Assembly: GCF_017916325.1 (NCBI RefSeq) | Contig: NC_090148.1 | Coordinates: 1 to 64,000 of the forward strand | Reading direction: 5' to 3' | DNA from: Leishmania martiniquensis | Taxonomy: Eukaryota; Euglenozoa; Kinetoplastea; Trypanosomatida; Trypanosomatidae | Length of the DNA: 64,000 nucleotides | Shown: positions 19,701 to 30,087 of the stretch, piece after piece | How the letters are laid out: every line of letters starts with the position of its first letter | Position numbering within the stretch: the first letter of the stretch is position 1 | Program-made: the position numbers and the translations under genes | The notes under the pieces: generated by a model | What the model saw: only the letters and a program-made list of their open reading frames with translations | What the model was told of the DNA's origin: nothing | Databases searched by the model: none

Positions 19701-21094
19701 ACGGTGTGGTCGGTGGCAACGTATGCAATGGTGATGAACTTGTCGTAACGGAGCCATTCCGCTTTCTCGGCTGCAACCCGCTTGGGGAACGTGAAGTAGC
19801 GGCCCCAGTCGAGGACGTTCTGCGGCGTTACGATGTCGCTATCCGAGGAGCTGCTCAGAAGACTCAAGTGGCCGCTTTTCTGGCTCTCGGAAAGCCGCCT
19901 GCGCTCATAACTGCGGAGTGTGTTGCCAGCGGTGGTGTAGATGCCGAAGAGCAGGTCCGCATCGAGGAAACCTGCAGCATCCTTCATTGCCCCCCAGTAC
20001 CTCATGGGGTCAGACTGGTAGCAGCCGCGCAGGCGGTCGCTCACCTCCGACGCGTAGACCACGACGCAGTCATGACCGACCTTCATGACAGCGGTGCGGC
20101 AGCGGAAGAGCGCGGCGCGGTCAGTGCGATTCGTGGGCACCAGGATCATCTGTTTGGAACGCGTATCGAGGAGGCAGGCAAGGGCATCCGAGAGCATGCC
20201 CTTGGCCGAGAAGCGGCGGCGACGTACTGGATCCCACAGCGACATGTTAAGCCCGCGAGTGCCGGCCTGTACCAGGTGAATGAGGTAGACATCAAAGCGG
20301 GGCAGCAAGTACGTGCTTATCGTCTGTAACGGGTCCCCGGGCACCGCCTGGCACGCCGCCGTGCGGATGAAGGCCCAATGTGCCTGGAACCATGCGCGGG
20401 TCGCAGGAGCCGGAGGCACGCCCGAGACAGCGCCATGCATGATATCACGCGGAGAGGGTGGCTTGCAGCATAGCGTGGAGGTGAGCTCGAGGGTGTCGAC
20501 GTGAGAGGCCGCCTGTAGCCCGCTGGACTTCAGCAATGTCATGAGCTTTAGGAGAGGCTCCTGCAGCCTCTTCCGCTCCTGCTCCGTTTCCACGACAGGT
20601 ATGAGAATGAGCTGCGTCGAGGCACCGCTCACGCGGGCCATGAGTTCATCTGCTACACACCAAGCCTGTGCGGTCCCCGCGTTCGTATTCATGCTGCACA
20701 CAACGTCGTCTGCGGCGATGGAGAAGATGTGGAACGTTGTCGTTTGGAAGTGGTAGCTCACGAGGAAGGTCGCCACGCTGTCGGACCTGCAGCAGTTCTT
20801 TGGCGAGTCGCACTCCGACTGTGCGCTTTTGCAGTCAGCTGCGAGCTTCTGGATGTTTGTGTAGTACTCCTGCGTACTGCGCACAACACCGGAGTCTAGA
20901 GAGATGGGGACGTGAAAGAACTCGGCGTACTGGGCAGCGGCATCCACTGGCGGAGCCTTACCTCTTGCTAGCGCTGCCTGTGCCGTTGTCAGAGACTGCA
21001 CCGTGCAGCTCAAGCGGAGCGGTTGCACCAGAGCATGAAGCCGGCATCTGCCCATGTGGCGATGCATGATTGCGTGGTGTAGTATGGCAGGCAT
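16772..21094 (-). CDS. POLIB: Mitochondrial DNA polymerase I B (family A) with inserted DEDDh exonuclease
   Basis: 1440 aa from the first ATG. Family A polymerase of the kinetoplast, where trypanosomes use several Pol I-like enzymes; POLIB is needed for minicircle replication in T. brucei. The basic N-terminus (about 1-45) could be a mitochondrial presequence. Polymerase motif A is DYSQLEI (1130-1136), motif B RKTAKQ...YG (1189-1202), motif C VHDA (1320-1323, usually VHDE). A DnaQ-like DEDDh exonuclease (FDIETTGL 777-784 with Asp778 and Glu780; GHN...D near 864-871; HRADTD with His946 and Asp951) is inserted after the thumb start (FDWGSLQQ near 684) and before the thumb end/fingers (LLLQRQM near 1048). 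A segment at about 445-560 resembles the ordinary Pol I exonuclease fold without its acidic residues. A GTG three codons upstream is not used. Confidence 0.93.
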   Translation of the reverse strand: MPAILHHAIMHRHMGRCRLHALVQPLRLSCTVQSLTTAQAALARGKAPPVDAAAQYAEFFHVPISLDSGVVRSTQEYYTNIQKLAADCKSAQSECDSPKNCCRSDSVATFLVSYHFQTTTFHIFSIAADDVVCSMNTNAGTAQAWCVADELMARVSGASTQLILIPVVETEQERKRLQEPLLKLMTLLKSSGLQAASHVDTLELTSTLCCKPPSPRDIMHGAVSGVPPAPATRAWFQAHWAFIRTAACQAVPGDPLQTISTYLLPRFDVYLIHLVQAGTRGLNMSLWDPVRRRRFSAKGMLSDALACLLDTRSKQMILVPTNRTDRAALFRCRTAVMKVGHDCVVVYASEVSDRLRGCYQSDPMRYWGAMKDAAGFLDADLLFGIYTTAGNTLRSYERRRLSESQKSGHLSLLSSSSDSDIVTPQNVLDWGRYFTFPKRVAAEKAEWLRYDKFITIAYVATDHTVHGQPMNPVADINHVLSACITDHASRTVEPWAVYKGRGGFCLPSLDGYDVLVTHDAKTFVLLMSGDAELQKFIKRGGRVWCVTLAEYLLEAQRCTTGNNSIQDLALRHGVHLPPSSRLGAPNDRLPLAFQRQFLLQAAPAVVRIFVQQLNRALEQCQLLSLAHRMDSLLAMASIEKAGIHIDAEEAARQTASLKSAAAVLDAAMNAYVPSEVPLDMREQFDWGSLQQQHAYFFGGTIVLGHQTQARDTPLWTSNLVHLCHRFGSFLQMIGEPHLQRYAAQCALPTTGVLPSRILQHIEAQGSQKLKAYRVVFFDIETTGLNPATDAIVEVAMFDPIENSTFHTLVNPQRPISPRTVGIHHITNEMVRDAPTVDVVAKSIGRYLRLDKASHNPHEILVLVGHNVFSLDEPMLRRALECHAPECQLDGILFCDSLALLNTHRTELRWRMRRSRANQPLMDALTSSLRLNNLITALNVRPDGDLHRADTDTKALWYVLVNIFGVAGKEAVVQRDKILLEAANCFLRSPSIGCFVPAERQSRLVKVRLPGVAADYISSAKVIAGLQRKAYSPAVLASLCAHGVKPAALLLQRQMLERHTSTFLQPNAAGRLATVHRDGKVHQHIDMTATTTSRTVSAYPSCQNIPKDDKSSVRRLFVSRFGSKGRCVEVDYSQLEIVVLAILCNDANLTKDLLNGVDFHVKRAAFFSGLPYDEIYQGYKRDVPKYVKLRKTAKQFSFQRLYGAGVPLLHKSTGIPVRDLEASIRRENEEYPGIAQFHRIVRSVALRPNNPGLPTSFIAEMPTGLRMSLRMRDVVLNLPPIKNYPIQGYGAELAQMMLGRLFRHFVAKDFYRDRAFLINFVHDAVWMDCHVDVLQKCVTDTCRILGSVHEYVPKVFPGVKISVPLQVSASCGVDMCSMERIKGDHYTFVAQQRKTRSAEVQDFLDLTATNSNFSAVIEDSVASEELEGNIETAMSEAEPTE

Positions 21095-24063
21095 CTTTGG
21101 CACGCTATCCTCCGGTCAGCTCACTCCCACGACTCCCACCCGCCCTGCACACCGAACGGTGCGCAAAAGGGCCGGGTCGACTCTCTCTCTCTATGCTTCT
21201 TAGCTACGCGCGCTTGCGCTTCTGCACACGCAGCACCCACGCGCGCAAGCGCAGGGACACAAGCAACCACACCCGAGCACCCTTGCTTCCCTGAAACAGA
21301 GATGTAGACGCAAGTAAAGGCAGCAGCAGTGGTTGCGCTCCAGCGCAGTACAACGGATGCCACAGCCAAAAGAAAGAGGAAGGCAACAGAGGCAATTCTT
21401 CTCGCGATCACGCTGGCGCCCGCACGCAGGCGTGCCGACAGAGATACGCGTTTCCCCTCTTCCCCTACTCTTCACGCCCTATACCCGCTCTCTCGCCCCA
21501 GTGTCTCTCGGTTGCTTATCCTCCTCTCTACACCGCGAATACGCGTGCGTGTGGGTATGTGTAGCGGAGGAGGGTGCGCATGCACGCATGCGTGCGTGTA
21601 TCGGTATCAGCCTCTACGGCACCTCCTTTCAGCCCCCCTCCTCTACCTCTCTGTCGCTCTATCTCCGCGTTCACAGCAGCTCCCTCCCAATGTGGGCTTT
21701 GCGTAGCTGTGTGTGCGCACGTCAAGAGAAGAAGAGAGGGGGTGAGCAGGGTAAAATAGAAGCCAAGGGAGGAGCGGAGCGGCGCTGTGGCACGCCTGCA
21801 CAGGTGCGCTTGTGCTAAGTTAGAGAAGGCAAACGGAAGTGTAAGTAAAATAAAAAAAGAAACGGAGTGTGTGTGGGTGTGTGTAGATCTATCTAAGCAG
21901 CCTCGACAGCAGGCACACTTTTGTCGCCTGGTTCCGCAGTGCGCAGACACAAAGGCACGTTGCTGCGATCACTCCCCCCTGTTCGCGCGCCGTTGATGCC
22001 GCGTTAAGGTCACTGTTTCAATGCACTTTTTTTTTCGAGGGGGGTGGAGGGCATAATGGCCACGGTCATCGTGTGCAAAGGAAATAAACGGAATGTGTGT
22101 GTGTGTGTGTGTGACATCGAGAGACGGAGAGACGGAGGGGTGAATGGCGAGGGCTCTTTTCTCCCCACGAGAGACGGGATCGATGATGGACATTGCCATA
22201 GGCATGTAGTGGGCCTGATTGGATCGCCTGTTGAGCATCTTCAGCAGTCCCCATAAAGGATGTGTGTGTGTGTGTTTCTTTGCTTTTTGAGAGAGGGGGG
22301 CACCGTCGTCCAGCTCGGCCTCCATTGAAGTCGTCGATACCCTTACACACGTCTGCCGTCCCGCCGCGACTCACGTTGAGAAGAGCTTGGATGAAGTGGG
22401 TAAGGACGGCAAAACGTGCGGAGGAGGGGGAGGGGCACATGCCGCACTCGGCACGACACAATCAAAGACCTCGGCGACGACAAAAAGGGGAAAACAAAAA
22501 GGCAAAGAAACGGGAAAAATGCCGAGACAAAACCTCACGGCATCTAAGAGAGACCCCACACACACACACAGGCGTGCGCGTCATGGCGGAGTACTCCTCG
22601 GCTTCGTCGCTGTGAGGTCAGCGAAAGAGCGCCCCAAACGCGTTTGTCGTGAGGAAAGGGAGGACAGAAACGGAACGCCGAAAGAAAAATCAAATTGATC
22701 CTCGTCTGGCCGACATAAGGGGAAAAAAAACTGAAAGAAAAGACGCACAAAGGAGAGACGTGCGGATACGCACGCGTGTGAGTCGCCCTGTCAAAGGGCG
22801 TCAAAACGTATCGGCCCTCTGTGGGGCCTCCGCCCAGTCGAGAGCAAAAAAAAGGCATTTTTCTCAGTGTGTGTGGAAGGGGGAGGGGAACATTTCGCCT
22901 CATCGCTCGCCAGCCTCGAGTGCGCCTGCGCCCTCTGCGAGGCGAGATGTGGCGAAAGAAAGCCTAAGACATACGAAATTCAGAGGCAACTTACGCGTAC
23001 ACCACGCACAGCACACGCAAGCCGATGTACGCACTCGAGTGTGGTGTGCGCGTGCGCACTTCACCACTGGGAGGGGGGCAACACAGAACGGAAGGTAGAG
23101 GTGCACGGAAGAGAGAGAAAGCCTCAAAGCGCCAGTGGTACCGTGAGAAAGTGGAGGAGGGGGAACACAGAGAGGGGCAAGAGAAAGAAAGGCAGTTGAG
23201 CACCGCACACTAGCACTGCGAGGTCAGCCATCTTCTCGACCCTCGCTTCCACCTCCCAGTCACTCCACAGCGTAGCGTTGACGCCCGCCCGTCGGTTGCT
23301 GCACGGAAAGAAAAAACAACTAAAAGGATGTCTTAAAAGGTAACAGGAAGAGAGGGGCACACCGCAGCATCGGCAAGTAAGGCAGAGATGGCAACACAGG
23401 CAAAGATGCGCACGACTCCTGTGGCTCACGACGGCACATACCGCAGCGGACGAAGGAGACAGCGGGTCAGCGTGGACAGCGACGGAGAAAAAAGGTGGAG
23501 TGCGCGACAGTGGGGAGGGGGAGGGTAGCGCACGTCGTACAACACCTCTGCACACCTGGAGCACACGAAGAAGTGGGCACGGAGCACCGCCTTCTCTCCA
23601 TCTGGCATGTTCTTCACCTGTGGTCATTGGCCTCTGCCATGCGCATCCGCACGGCCCCTTAGAAGTCGGTGCGCGCATCTCTCTTTTTGCCAATCGTATT
23701 CGCTTCAGGAAACAAAATGCTTTTTAGCCTCACTTTTCGGGGTGCCGTGACAGTTTTTTCGGACTCGCAGGGCACACAAAGAGAGACGGAAAAGGCACCA
23801 TCCTGACAGATGAAATGCCGCGCAGCGCGCGAGCCGCACTATCGACAACGAAGAAAACAGAGAGACAGCTGCGCCTCCTTGCGGCGCACGAGCACGCAGT
23901 GATTGGCCTGTGCACTTGCGTCTGCGTGCCGGCAGGATGTTGGTGAGGGAGTTTTCGGCCTCATCAGCCCTCTCTCTCTGTCTCGGGAAGCCGGTCGTGT
24001 ACGCTTTCTCTCCGCATGCTGCTCCCTTTCCTCTGGTGAGCGTGACGGAGTGTAGCACCTCGC
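21095..24063. other. Long intergenic spacer (3 kb), mostly 3' UTR of the carboxypeptidase gene
   Basis: No gene supported. Many open frames occur on both strands but are Ser/Leu/Pro or Arg/Lys rich translations of purine/pyrimidine-biased DNA. Contains (GT)n at about 22097-22113 and 22260-22274, (CA)n at 22556-22571, A-rich stretches around 22480-22530 and 22720-22740, and a pyrimidine tract on the transcribed strand around 21366-21382 that is a candidate for POLIB trans-splicing. Confidence 0.6.
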
Positions 24064-25575
24064 TCAGTCCTCGTGGCGCAGGTAGCGGCGCTCCAGGTAC
24101 TCACGGAAGTACTTGGGGTTCAGTGCTTCGCCGGTAGCCTTGATCATCAGCTCCTCCGTCTCGAGTAGGCAGCCCTGATCCCATATCTTCTCCTTCTGCC
24201 TCGCAAAGATCGGCTCCAGCTGGCCAGTGCGGATGCACTTGTCGACTGTGTCTTCGCCAAGCTCCCTCCTGATTGCTGCCATCAGCTGCGCAGCGAACAT
24301 GGAGCCAAGCGAGTACGTCGGGAAGTAGCCAAAGGCACCCATTGCCCAGTGTGTGTCCTGCAGGCAACCAATGTCGTCACGGCCCTCCGTCTCCAGGCCC
24401 AGGTACGCCTTCATCTTCTCGCTCCATACGTGCGGGATTTCCTCCGCCTCCATTGTACCCTCAATGAGGGCACGCTCGATCTCGTAGCGTAGCAGAATGT
24501 GCAGCGGGTAGCACACCTCATCCGCGCGGATCCGGATGAAGCTGGGCTTCACCGTCTGGTTCATGAGCCGCACGTTCTCCTGAGAAAACGCGGGCTGGTC
24601 ACCGAGGTGCTCTCTCAGCAGCGGAGCGAGGAACTGGGAGAAGGCGGCAGAGTGGCCAATCACAACCTCGGCAAAGCGCGACTGGCTCTCGTGGATAGAC
24701 ATCGAGCGCGCCTCACACACCGGCTGGCCACGCATCTCCATCGGGCCGCAGTTCGTCTCGTATTTGGAATGCCCCGTCTCGTGGATTGTCGCGAAGAGCG
24801 CCTTGGTGAAGTCCTCGAGGTCATAGTTGGTGGTGATGCGTGAGTCCTCTTTCACCATACCCATGAACGGGTGCGCGGAAATATCCAGTCGACCTGCTTC
24901 AAAGTCAAAGCCCCACACCTTCATGAGGTGGCGACCAAGGGACTCCTGCTTGTCCCTTGAAAAGGGCGTCTCGGGCGCTATCACCTGTAGCCCCGAGTCC
25001 TTCTGCGCAGCCAGGATCTTCTGCAGCAGCTCTGGCAGCCACGACTTCATATCGGAGAAGATGCGCTCCACCGTCTCCAGTGACATGCCGCATTCGTACT
25101 GATTGAATAGGGCCTCGTAGAGCGGCTTGCCCGTCGCAGCGGACCGATACTGCGCCTCCCTGCGCGCGAGCGCAATCATTTCCTTCAGAGCCGGTAGGAA
25201 GGTCGCAAAATTGTTGTCGCTCCGGCATTTAGCCCAGATAATCGGCGTAGTCGCTGCGAGCCTCGCCTTGCGCGCGCTGAACTCGTTCGGAAGCGCGACT
25301 TGAGCTGTGTAAAGGCGACGCATCTCCCGCAAGTTCGCCTGCTGGGCGGTGGTGAGCACAGCCGTGGCTGACTCAGCTTCATCCAGCAGCGCCTTCGTGC
25401 TGGAATCAGTGGTCAGCTCAGCGATCAGTCCGTATAGCTCACCTAGGGCGGCGCCACGCGCAGCAGAGCCCTTCGAGGGCATCATTGTCTCGGCATCCCA
25501 TCTGCCCAGATTCAGAAGATGAGAGAAGTTGTAGAGCTTCTGGAAGAGCTTTTCCAGTTGCTTGTACGCCTCCAT
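24064..25575 (-). CDS. M32 family metallocarboxypeptidase (carboxypeptidase Taq type)
   Basis: 503 aa, the usual length for the family. A zinc enzyme removing C-terminal residues from peptides, presumably cytosolic (no signal seen). All six family motifs are present: HPF (235-237), DxRxT (DSRIT, 244-248), HEXXH as HETGH (265-269, zinc ligands and catalytic Glu), HESQ (295-298), IRxxAD and GCLQDTHW toward the C-terminus. The N-terminus MEAYKQLEKLF agrees with Leishmania M32 enzymes and fixes the ATG at 25575; the frame continues 20 codons upstream but begins without ATG. M32 peptidases are common in bacteria and archaea and, among eukaryotes, known mainly from trypanosomatids, so they are often discussed as laterally acquired. 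Gene position fits the chromosome 13 copy as I remember it. Confidence 0.96.
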   Translation of the reverse strand: MEAYKQLEKLFQKLYNFSHLLNLGRWDAETMMPSKGSAARGAALGELYGLIAELTTDSSTKALLDEAESATAVLTTAQQANLREMRRLYTAQVALPNEFSARKARLAATTPIIWAKCRSDNNFATFLPALKEMIALARREAQYRSAATGKPLYEALFNQYECGMSLETVERIFSDMKSWLPELLQKILAAQKDSGLQVIAPETPFSRDKQESLGRHLMKVWGFDFEAGRLDISAHPFMGMVKEDSRITTNYDLEDFTKALFATIHETGHSKYETNCGPMEMRGQPVCEARSMSIHESQSRFAEVVIGHSAAFSQFLAPLLREHLGDQPAFSQENVRLMNQTVKPSFIRIRADEVCYPLHILLRYEIERALIEGTMEAEEIPHVWSEKMKAYLGLETEGRDDIGCLQDTHWAMGAFGYFPTYSLGSMFAAQLMAAIRRELGEDTVDKCIRTGQLEPIFARQKEKIWDQGCLLETEELMIKATGEALNPKYFREYLERRYLRHED

Positions 25576-27710
25576 GGTCGCTTGCCGTTGCTTGCGAGGT
25601 GAGGAAGCGAGGAGATACGCGGAAGGCGCCAGCAAGCGGATCGCACCGTAAGGAGGAAGGGTTGATGGAGGAGAGCAGATTCTCGAAAGGCACGAATGCG
25701 CAGCTGAGCCGTGGCACCCAGCGACGCATCAAGAGAAAGGGTGGGAGAGAGGGTGCAGCGCAGAGGACGGTGGTGTCCGCGCGGAAGCGTTCCGCCGCGC
25801 CACAAAGAGGAGAGCGCGCGGAGGGCATCAGCGAAAGCGCATATTTGGCGCAGCGGCGAGGGTGCGGAAAGACACGCAAGAAAGAAAAGCAGTCGAAGGC
25901 GGTGGAGAAGCCGAGAGTAGTGGTGGAGAGGCCCCGTCAGCCGAACCGAGGGGTGCGCAGGAGCACTGCAAGCATTCACGCACGTGCCCTAGTGATTCCT
26001 TGGCTGGTCGAAATGAAAGGCATGACGGAGGGCACATACACAGGCAACGTCGGCGCTGACAGCCACCGCTGACACGGCAGCTTTCGGACTCTGCTAGCGA
26101 TGTGCCCGGCGACATGCTCGTGGCCACATGCACACGAAGAGCACGGCGCCTTTTTTTCCCACCCCTCAGCAGGGACATAGAGAGAGAGAGCAAGCAAGAT
26201 GCGGCATACGGGGAGGTAGCCGGACCGTGTCTTTCGTGTGCGGCTTTCGTGCAATTTGCAGAGGCTCGAGGCTCACGAGCACTCAGCGTGGCGAGCTACT
26301 CCTTCGTTTGTTCCCTCATGGGAGGAGGCGCGAAAATGAACGTTGCGGGAAGAGAAGCTGAGAGACTCGACGAGCAAGCGAGCGGGCGCGAGAGAGAGAA
26401 AGCGAGCCGCTCCCCCCTCCTCACTCTCTGCGCGCGCCCCTCGCAATCACTCAGCGTGAAAGGCGGAGGTTGCGCAGCACACACCAGGGAAGAGACGACG
26501 AGGGGCACCAGAAAAGCGGTGTTCGCGTGCGCGTACGTGTGTGTGTGTGTGTGTGTCCTGCTGATCATGCATATCATGGCCCCATGGCGGCGCAGTGCGC
26601 CATCCTTCTCCTTCGTTCCCGCATCCATCACTCACGCACGCAGGAAAAGACACACAGTCACCTCCGCACCTCTCTGCCCCACCACCCCGCATCGGCGCAC
26701 CCTTCCTCCCCCTCATCCCATACCCTTGCCCGGGCGCGTGGCGCTCACGCACTTTTTTCCCCAGCTTGTCAGCGGTTCTAATCCGACGCATCATCTTCTA
26801 TGTGCGCACAAGCGCGTGCGTTGGTACGCCTGCCCTGAATATATGCAGCGCAATTGAGCATGCAGGCACAGCTGCCAGCAGGGGCATGCATGCCTGTGCG
26901 GGCGTCTCGACGAGGTGCCCCGCTCGAGCCTCTCTCGTGCTTCACTTCTCTGTTCTGCCAAGATGGGCAAGCGCACCATCTGAATCGACAAAAATAACTT
27001 TCGTGGGGGTGAATCCCTTTGTGGGTGAGGGGAGGGGAGGAGGGGGGGTCGAGCGTAGCGGGGCCACTGCGTTGACCTTTGGGGACTCGAGAGAGAATGG
27101 AGAGGTATCACGCAGAGGAGCAGGAAGGCAGCGGCGGCATCCCTCTCTCGCATGGCCGGCCAATCAACACGAAATAATAATAGTAAAAAAAGCGCGCTAA
27201 CGAACGTAGCTATCAAAGACGGCTCAACAGTGCCAGAACGAGGGACGGGTTGAGGGGCTGTAAACCGCGGCAGGGGCGACTCTGGGCGGTGCGAGAGGCC
27301 TGCGACTCCTTCACCGGCTCCTCCATTCCCTCCCGACCCCGGTTCCCCAAGGCCGGCCTCGCAAAATGGCGCAGGACTGCAGAAAGGACAAGAAACAAAT
27401 CGAAAGCAACAAGAGAGGAGATTCAAAAGAAGTGCACCCGCCCGGCTGCCTTTGTCATGCGCAGCGGCACCTAAAAGCGTGCCAGGAGCTGTGAAGACTG
27501 TGTACACGGCGCCCCCAGAACAGAAAGAGAGAGGTACGCACAGCCATCCATGCCCCCCCGACGCTCCGATGGCTTCGGCAGTGTGCGCAAGCTCAGCCTT
27601 CCTCAGACCACCTCTTACTGCACTCTCTTACCTCTTGACGTTCGCCGTCATGCGTTCACCATCTATCACGCTCTAACGCACAGCGCGACTTTCATCCTCC
27701 TTACACGTCT
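25576..27710. other. Intergenic spacer (2.1 kb)
   Basis: No gene supported. The longest minus frame here (26791-27507) starts without an ATG and is low complexity. Contains (AG)n near 26178-26190, (GT)n at about 26538-26556 and an AT-rich patch near 27170-27190. Confidence 0.6.
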
Positions 27711-29042
27711 TCAGCTTGCTGTAAGCTCACTAGACGGCTTAGGCGTGTTGTAGGCTTCACCCTTTCTCTGCAGCGGGTCCTGCTGACGTGCAGAAGGGCG
27801 GATGGGAGGGCGGCACACGTCTGGCGGAGCGCCATCCACCCGCTTGTACGCAGAGTGGGCTGCGATGGCGGTAGACGAACGGTGAGTGGAGGCCAGCGTC
27901 GGTGCCACCGATCCGCTCGTCGGTGTCCGTGACAGGGGGGTGCGCGCAGGAGGAGAGGACTGGCTCGACGAAGGCGGCAGCGGCAGACAGGGCGAGGCAG
28001 CAGAGACTGCCGCTGCACGTGTCTTGGACACGGTCAGCGGCTTCGTGGGCGCCGGCGCAGCGGTCTCACCGACGGTCACTTTGGTGAATGCCGTCTGCCG
28101 CGGTTTTTGGGTGGCAGCAGCATTGCCGGGGAAGGCGATGAGGGCTGCGATGGAGACAGTTTTGCCCCTGCACCTCACCGCGCGCGGGTGCGCGACACGG
28201 CGCCGCGACGCTGAGGCTGCGTGCCCTGCAGGAAACGGTCGCCTCGACGAGGTGACAACGACAGCCCCGTCCCCAGACGCTCCAGCGAACGTCAGCGCCG
28301 CCACTTTTCTCTTCGCATGACCGGCGGTGGATGTTGCGGGTGGCTCGTGCTCGAAGGAGCTGCTCAGCGCCGACGTGCGGGTGGTGGTGATGGCGGGCGT
28401 GCTGCCGGTGCTGTATCCGCGTGGACTGAGGGCTGAGGCGAGCTCTTGGGCGACCTTTCGAATGAACAAGAGGACGCCCTCCTCGCTGCGCAGAGGTGAG
28501 GTGAAGGCTGTGGAACGCAGCAGGCAAATCAGCAAGCTGTCGTGCCAGCCGAGCAGCTCGAGAGCGACGCAGATTGCAACATCTTCGTAGATCGATTCCA
28601 CTCCCTTTCCATCAGCGCAGGCGGCGCAGCGCAGAGTCGCATGGTGGATGGCCTCGCGTACTTGTGAAAGGAACTCCGTGAAAATGCTCTGCTCCTGTTG
28701 CCACAGCGTGGCGGCCCAGCAGAGCATGGACAGCGCCAGCCGGCTTTGGGTGACGGAGCCGCTGATGGAGCGACGTATGCTGCGCACCATGCACGATGCC
28801 TCCCACTCCTTGTTCGCCCGTTTGGCAGCGGCCCAGACGTCTGTGAAATCCTCGATGGACGCGAGAGGAGAGCCCAACGGCGGCTCACCGCTGCCGCCGC
28901 CGTCAGTACCAATGAGATGATTGGCCTCTTTGAGTCTCACATATGCGTTGAAGAGGTGCTCCAATGACGCGGACGAGTCCTGTGCGAGGAGGCCACCCCA
29001 TTCGCGCGCAAAATCGGCAAAGGTGCCGATCGAGGCCGCCAT
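27711..29042 (-). CDS. Hypothetical protein, helical N-terminal half and low-complexity C-terminal half
   Basis: 443 aa, not recognised. Residues 1-215 are predicted helical with conserved-looking hydrophobic and Trp residues (FADFAREWGGLL near 8-19; DFTDVWAAAKRANKEWEAS near 63-81; ALSMLCWAATLWQQEQ near 98-113; a Leu/Cys-rich segment near 150-170), reminiscent of a helical-repeat fold. The C-terminal half is Ala/Ser/Pro/Thr rich with basic patches and probably disordered. The ATG at 29042 has a pyrimidine tract (about 29052-29070) ending in CAG only 7 nt upstream on the transcribed strand; the open frame upstream of it is Cys/Leu/Pro-rich UTR-like sequence. Confidence 0.78.
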   Translation of the reverse strand: MAASIGTFADFAREWGGLLAQDSSASLEHLFNAYVRLKEANHLIGTDGGGSGEPPLGSPLASIEDFTDVWAAAKRANKEWEASCMVRSIRRSISGSVTQSRLALSMLCWAATLWQQEQSIFTEFLSQVREAIHHATLRCAACADGKGVESIYEDVAICVALELLGWHDSLLICLLRSTAFTSPLRSEEGVLLFIRKVAQELASALSPRGYSTGSTPAITTTRTSALSSSFEHEPPATSTAGHAKRKVAALTFAGASGDGAVVVTSSRRPFPAGHAASASRRRVAHPRAVRCRGKTVSIAALIAFPGNAAATQKPRQTAFTKVTVGETAAPAPTKPLTVSKTRAAAVSAASPCLPLPPSSSQSSPPARTPLSRTPTSGSVAPTLASTHRSSTAIAAHSAYKRVDGAPPDVCRPPIRPSARQQDPLQRKGEAYNTPKPSSELTAS

Positions 29043-30087
29043 GGCGGTCCTGGTGGGTGGGGAGGGAGAGCGGCTCCGAGCGTAAGTTGTCCGATGGTGA
29101 GCACAAGGCGGAGGAGGTGGCGAGGACCGGAAAGGGTGCTGAGTAAGTAGTGCAGGTCCGTCGGGAAGACCGTGATTGAGGCGCGGGTAAAGCGTGAGGC
29201 AGCGATGGCGATGAAGTTGGCTACGCAAGCACGTTTCTGTGTGTATGTCGACCAGCTCCCCGTGCGTATGGGCTAAGGCCTCAGCCAAAGCACAGAGCGC
29301 CGCCAGCCTCGTGTGTGTGCGAGGGTCTGTGTGCGAGCAGACGGAGAGGAGAGGGAGGAAGGTAAAGCAAGAGAGCGATGGAAGAAACGCAATGCTCACA
29401 GCATTCACGTAGCGCCTACACAGGCAAACACGCACGCGCTTGCGGAGGTGCGAGGCGGGGAGGCGCGCCCTGTGCACCGTAAAGCTCTGCATGAATGCTG
29501 CGAGACCGGGGCACAAAGAGTAGCAAACCGCCGCGAGTTCCGCTGTGTGCCTGCGTGTGTGTGTGTGTGCCTGTCAGGCTGCTATCCGATCCGTGTATGA
29601 GTCTGTCCCGCTGACGTTAAGCGACACTGCAGAAGAGAGCGCATCTGTGCCTGTGTGAGCCCATCGCCTCCCTGGATGCGAGCGCACTGCACTTTCTCTC
29701 GACTCAAGCGAGGAGAGTGAAGAGAAGCGGCAGTGCGGAAGTACGCGGGGTTAAAGTGGGAAGCCTTCTGGGGCAGGGCCATCAGGGACGAGAAGAGTGA
29801 GCGACATCCGCACAGCCGTCAGGAGTCAGCGAGGGAAAAGGCTGCGAAAAGGAGAGAGGAGGGAGCGGCCACGCCGCACGCGAGCATACGCGCGCCTCAA
29901 GGCTAATTGCAGTCGCCGCCATCATTGCACACACACACCACCTCTCCAACACGCCAAAGTCAAGTGTTGTGCATCAAAGACAATGTCACTCCCAACCACA
30001 GTAAGCGAAGGGAGCCCGCCAAAGGTTGCACAAGCGGCTCTCCTGTCACAGAGAGCTGAGGCGTGCGGTGAGCTCAGCCAAGACGCG
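29043..30087. other. Intergenic spacer / UTRs
   Basis: About 1 kb with no gene. A second purine-rich stretch at 29335-29390 (pyrimidine on the transcribed strand) is an alternative splice region for the 443-aa gene; (GT)n at 29556-29568. Confidence 0.55.

Noticed and set aside
26791..27507. 238-codon minus-strand frame between carboxypeptidase and the 443-aa gene
   Set aside because: First codon is not ATG, composition is low complexity, and no motif is seen; it overlaps other equally meaningless frames.
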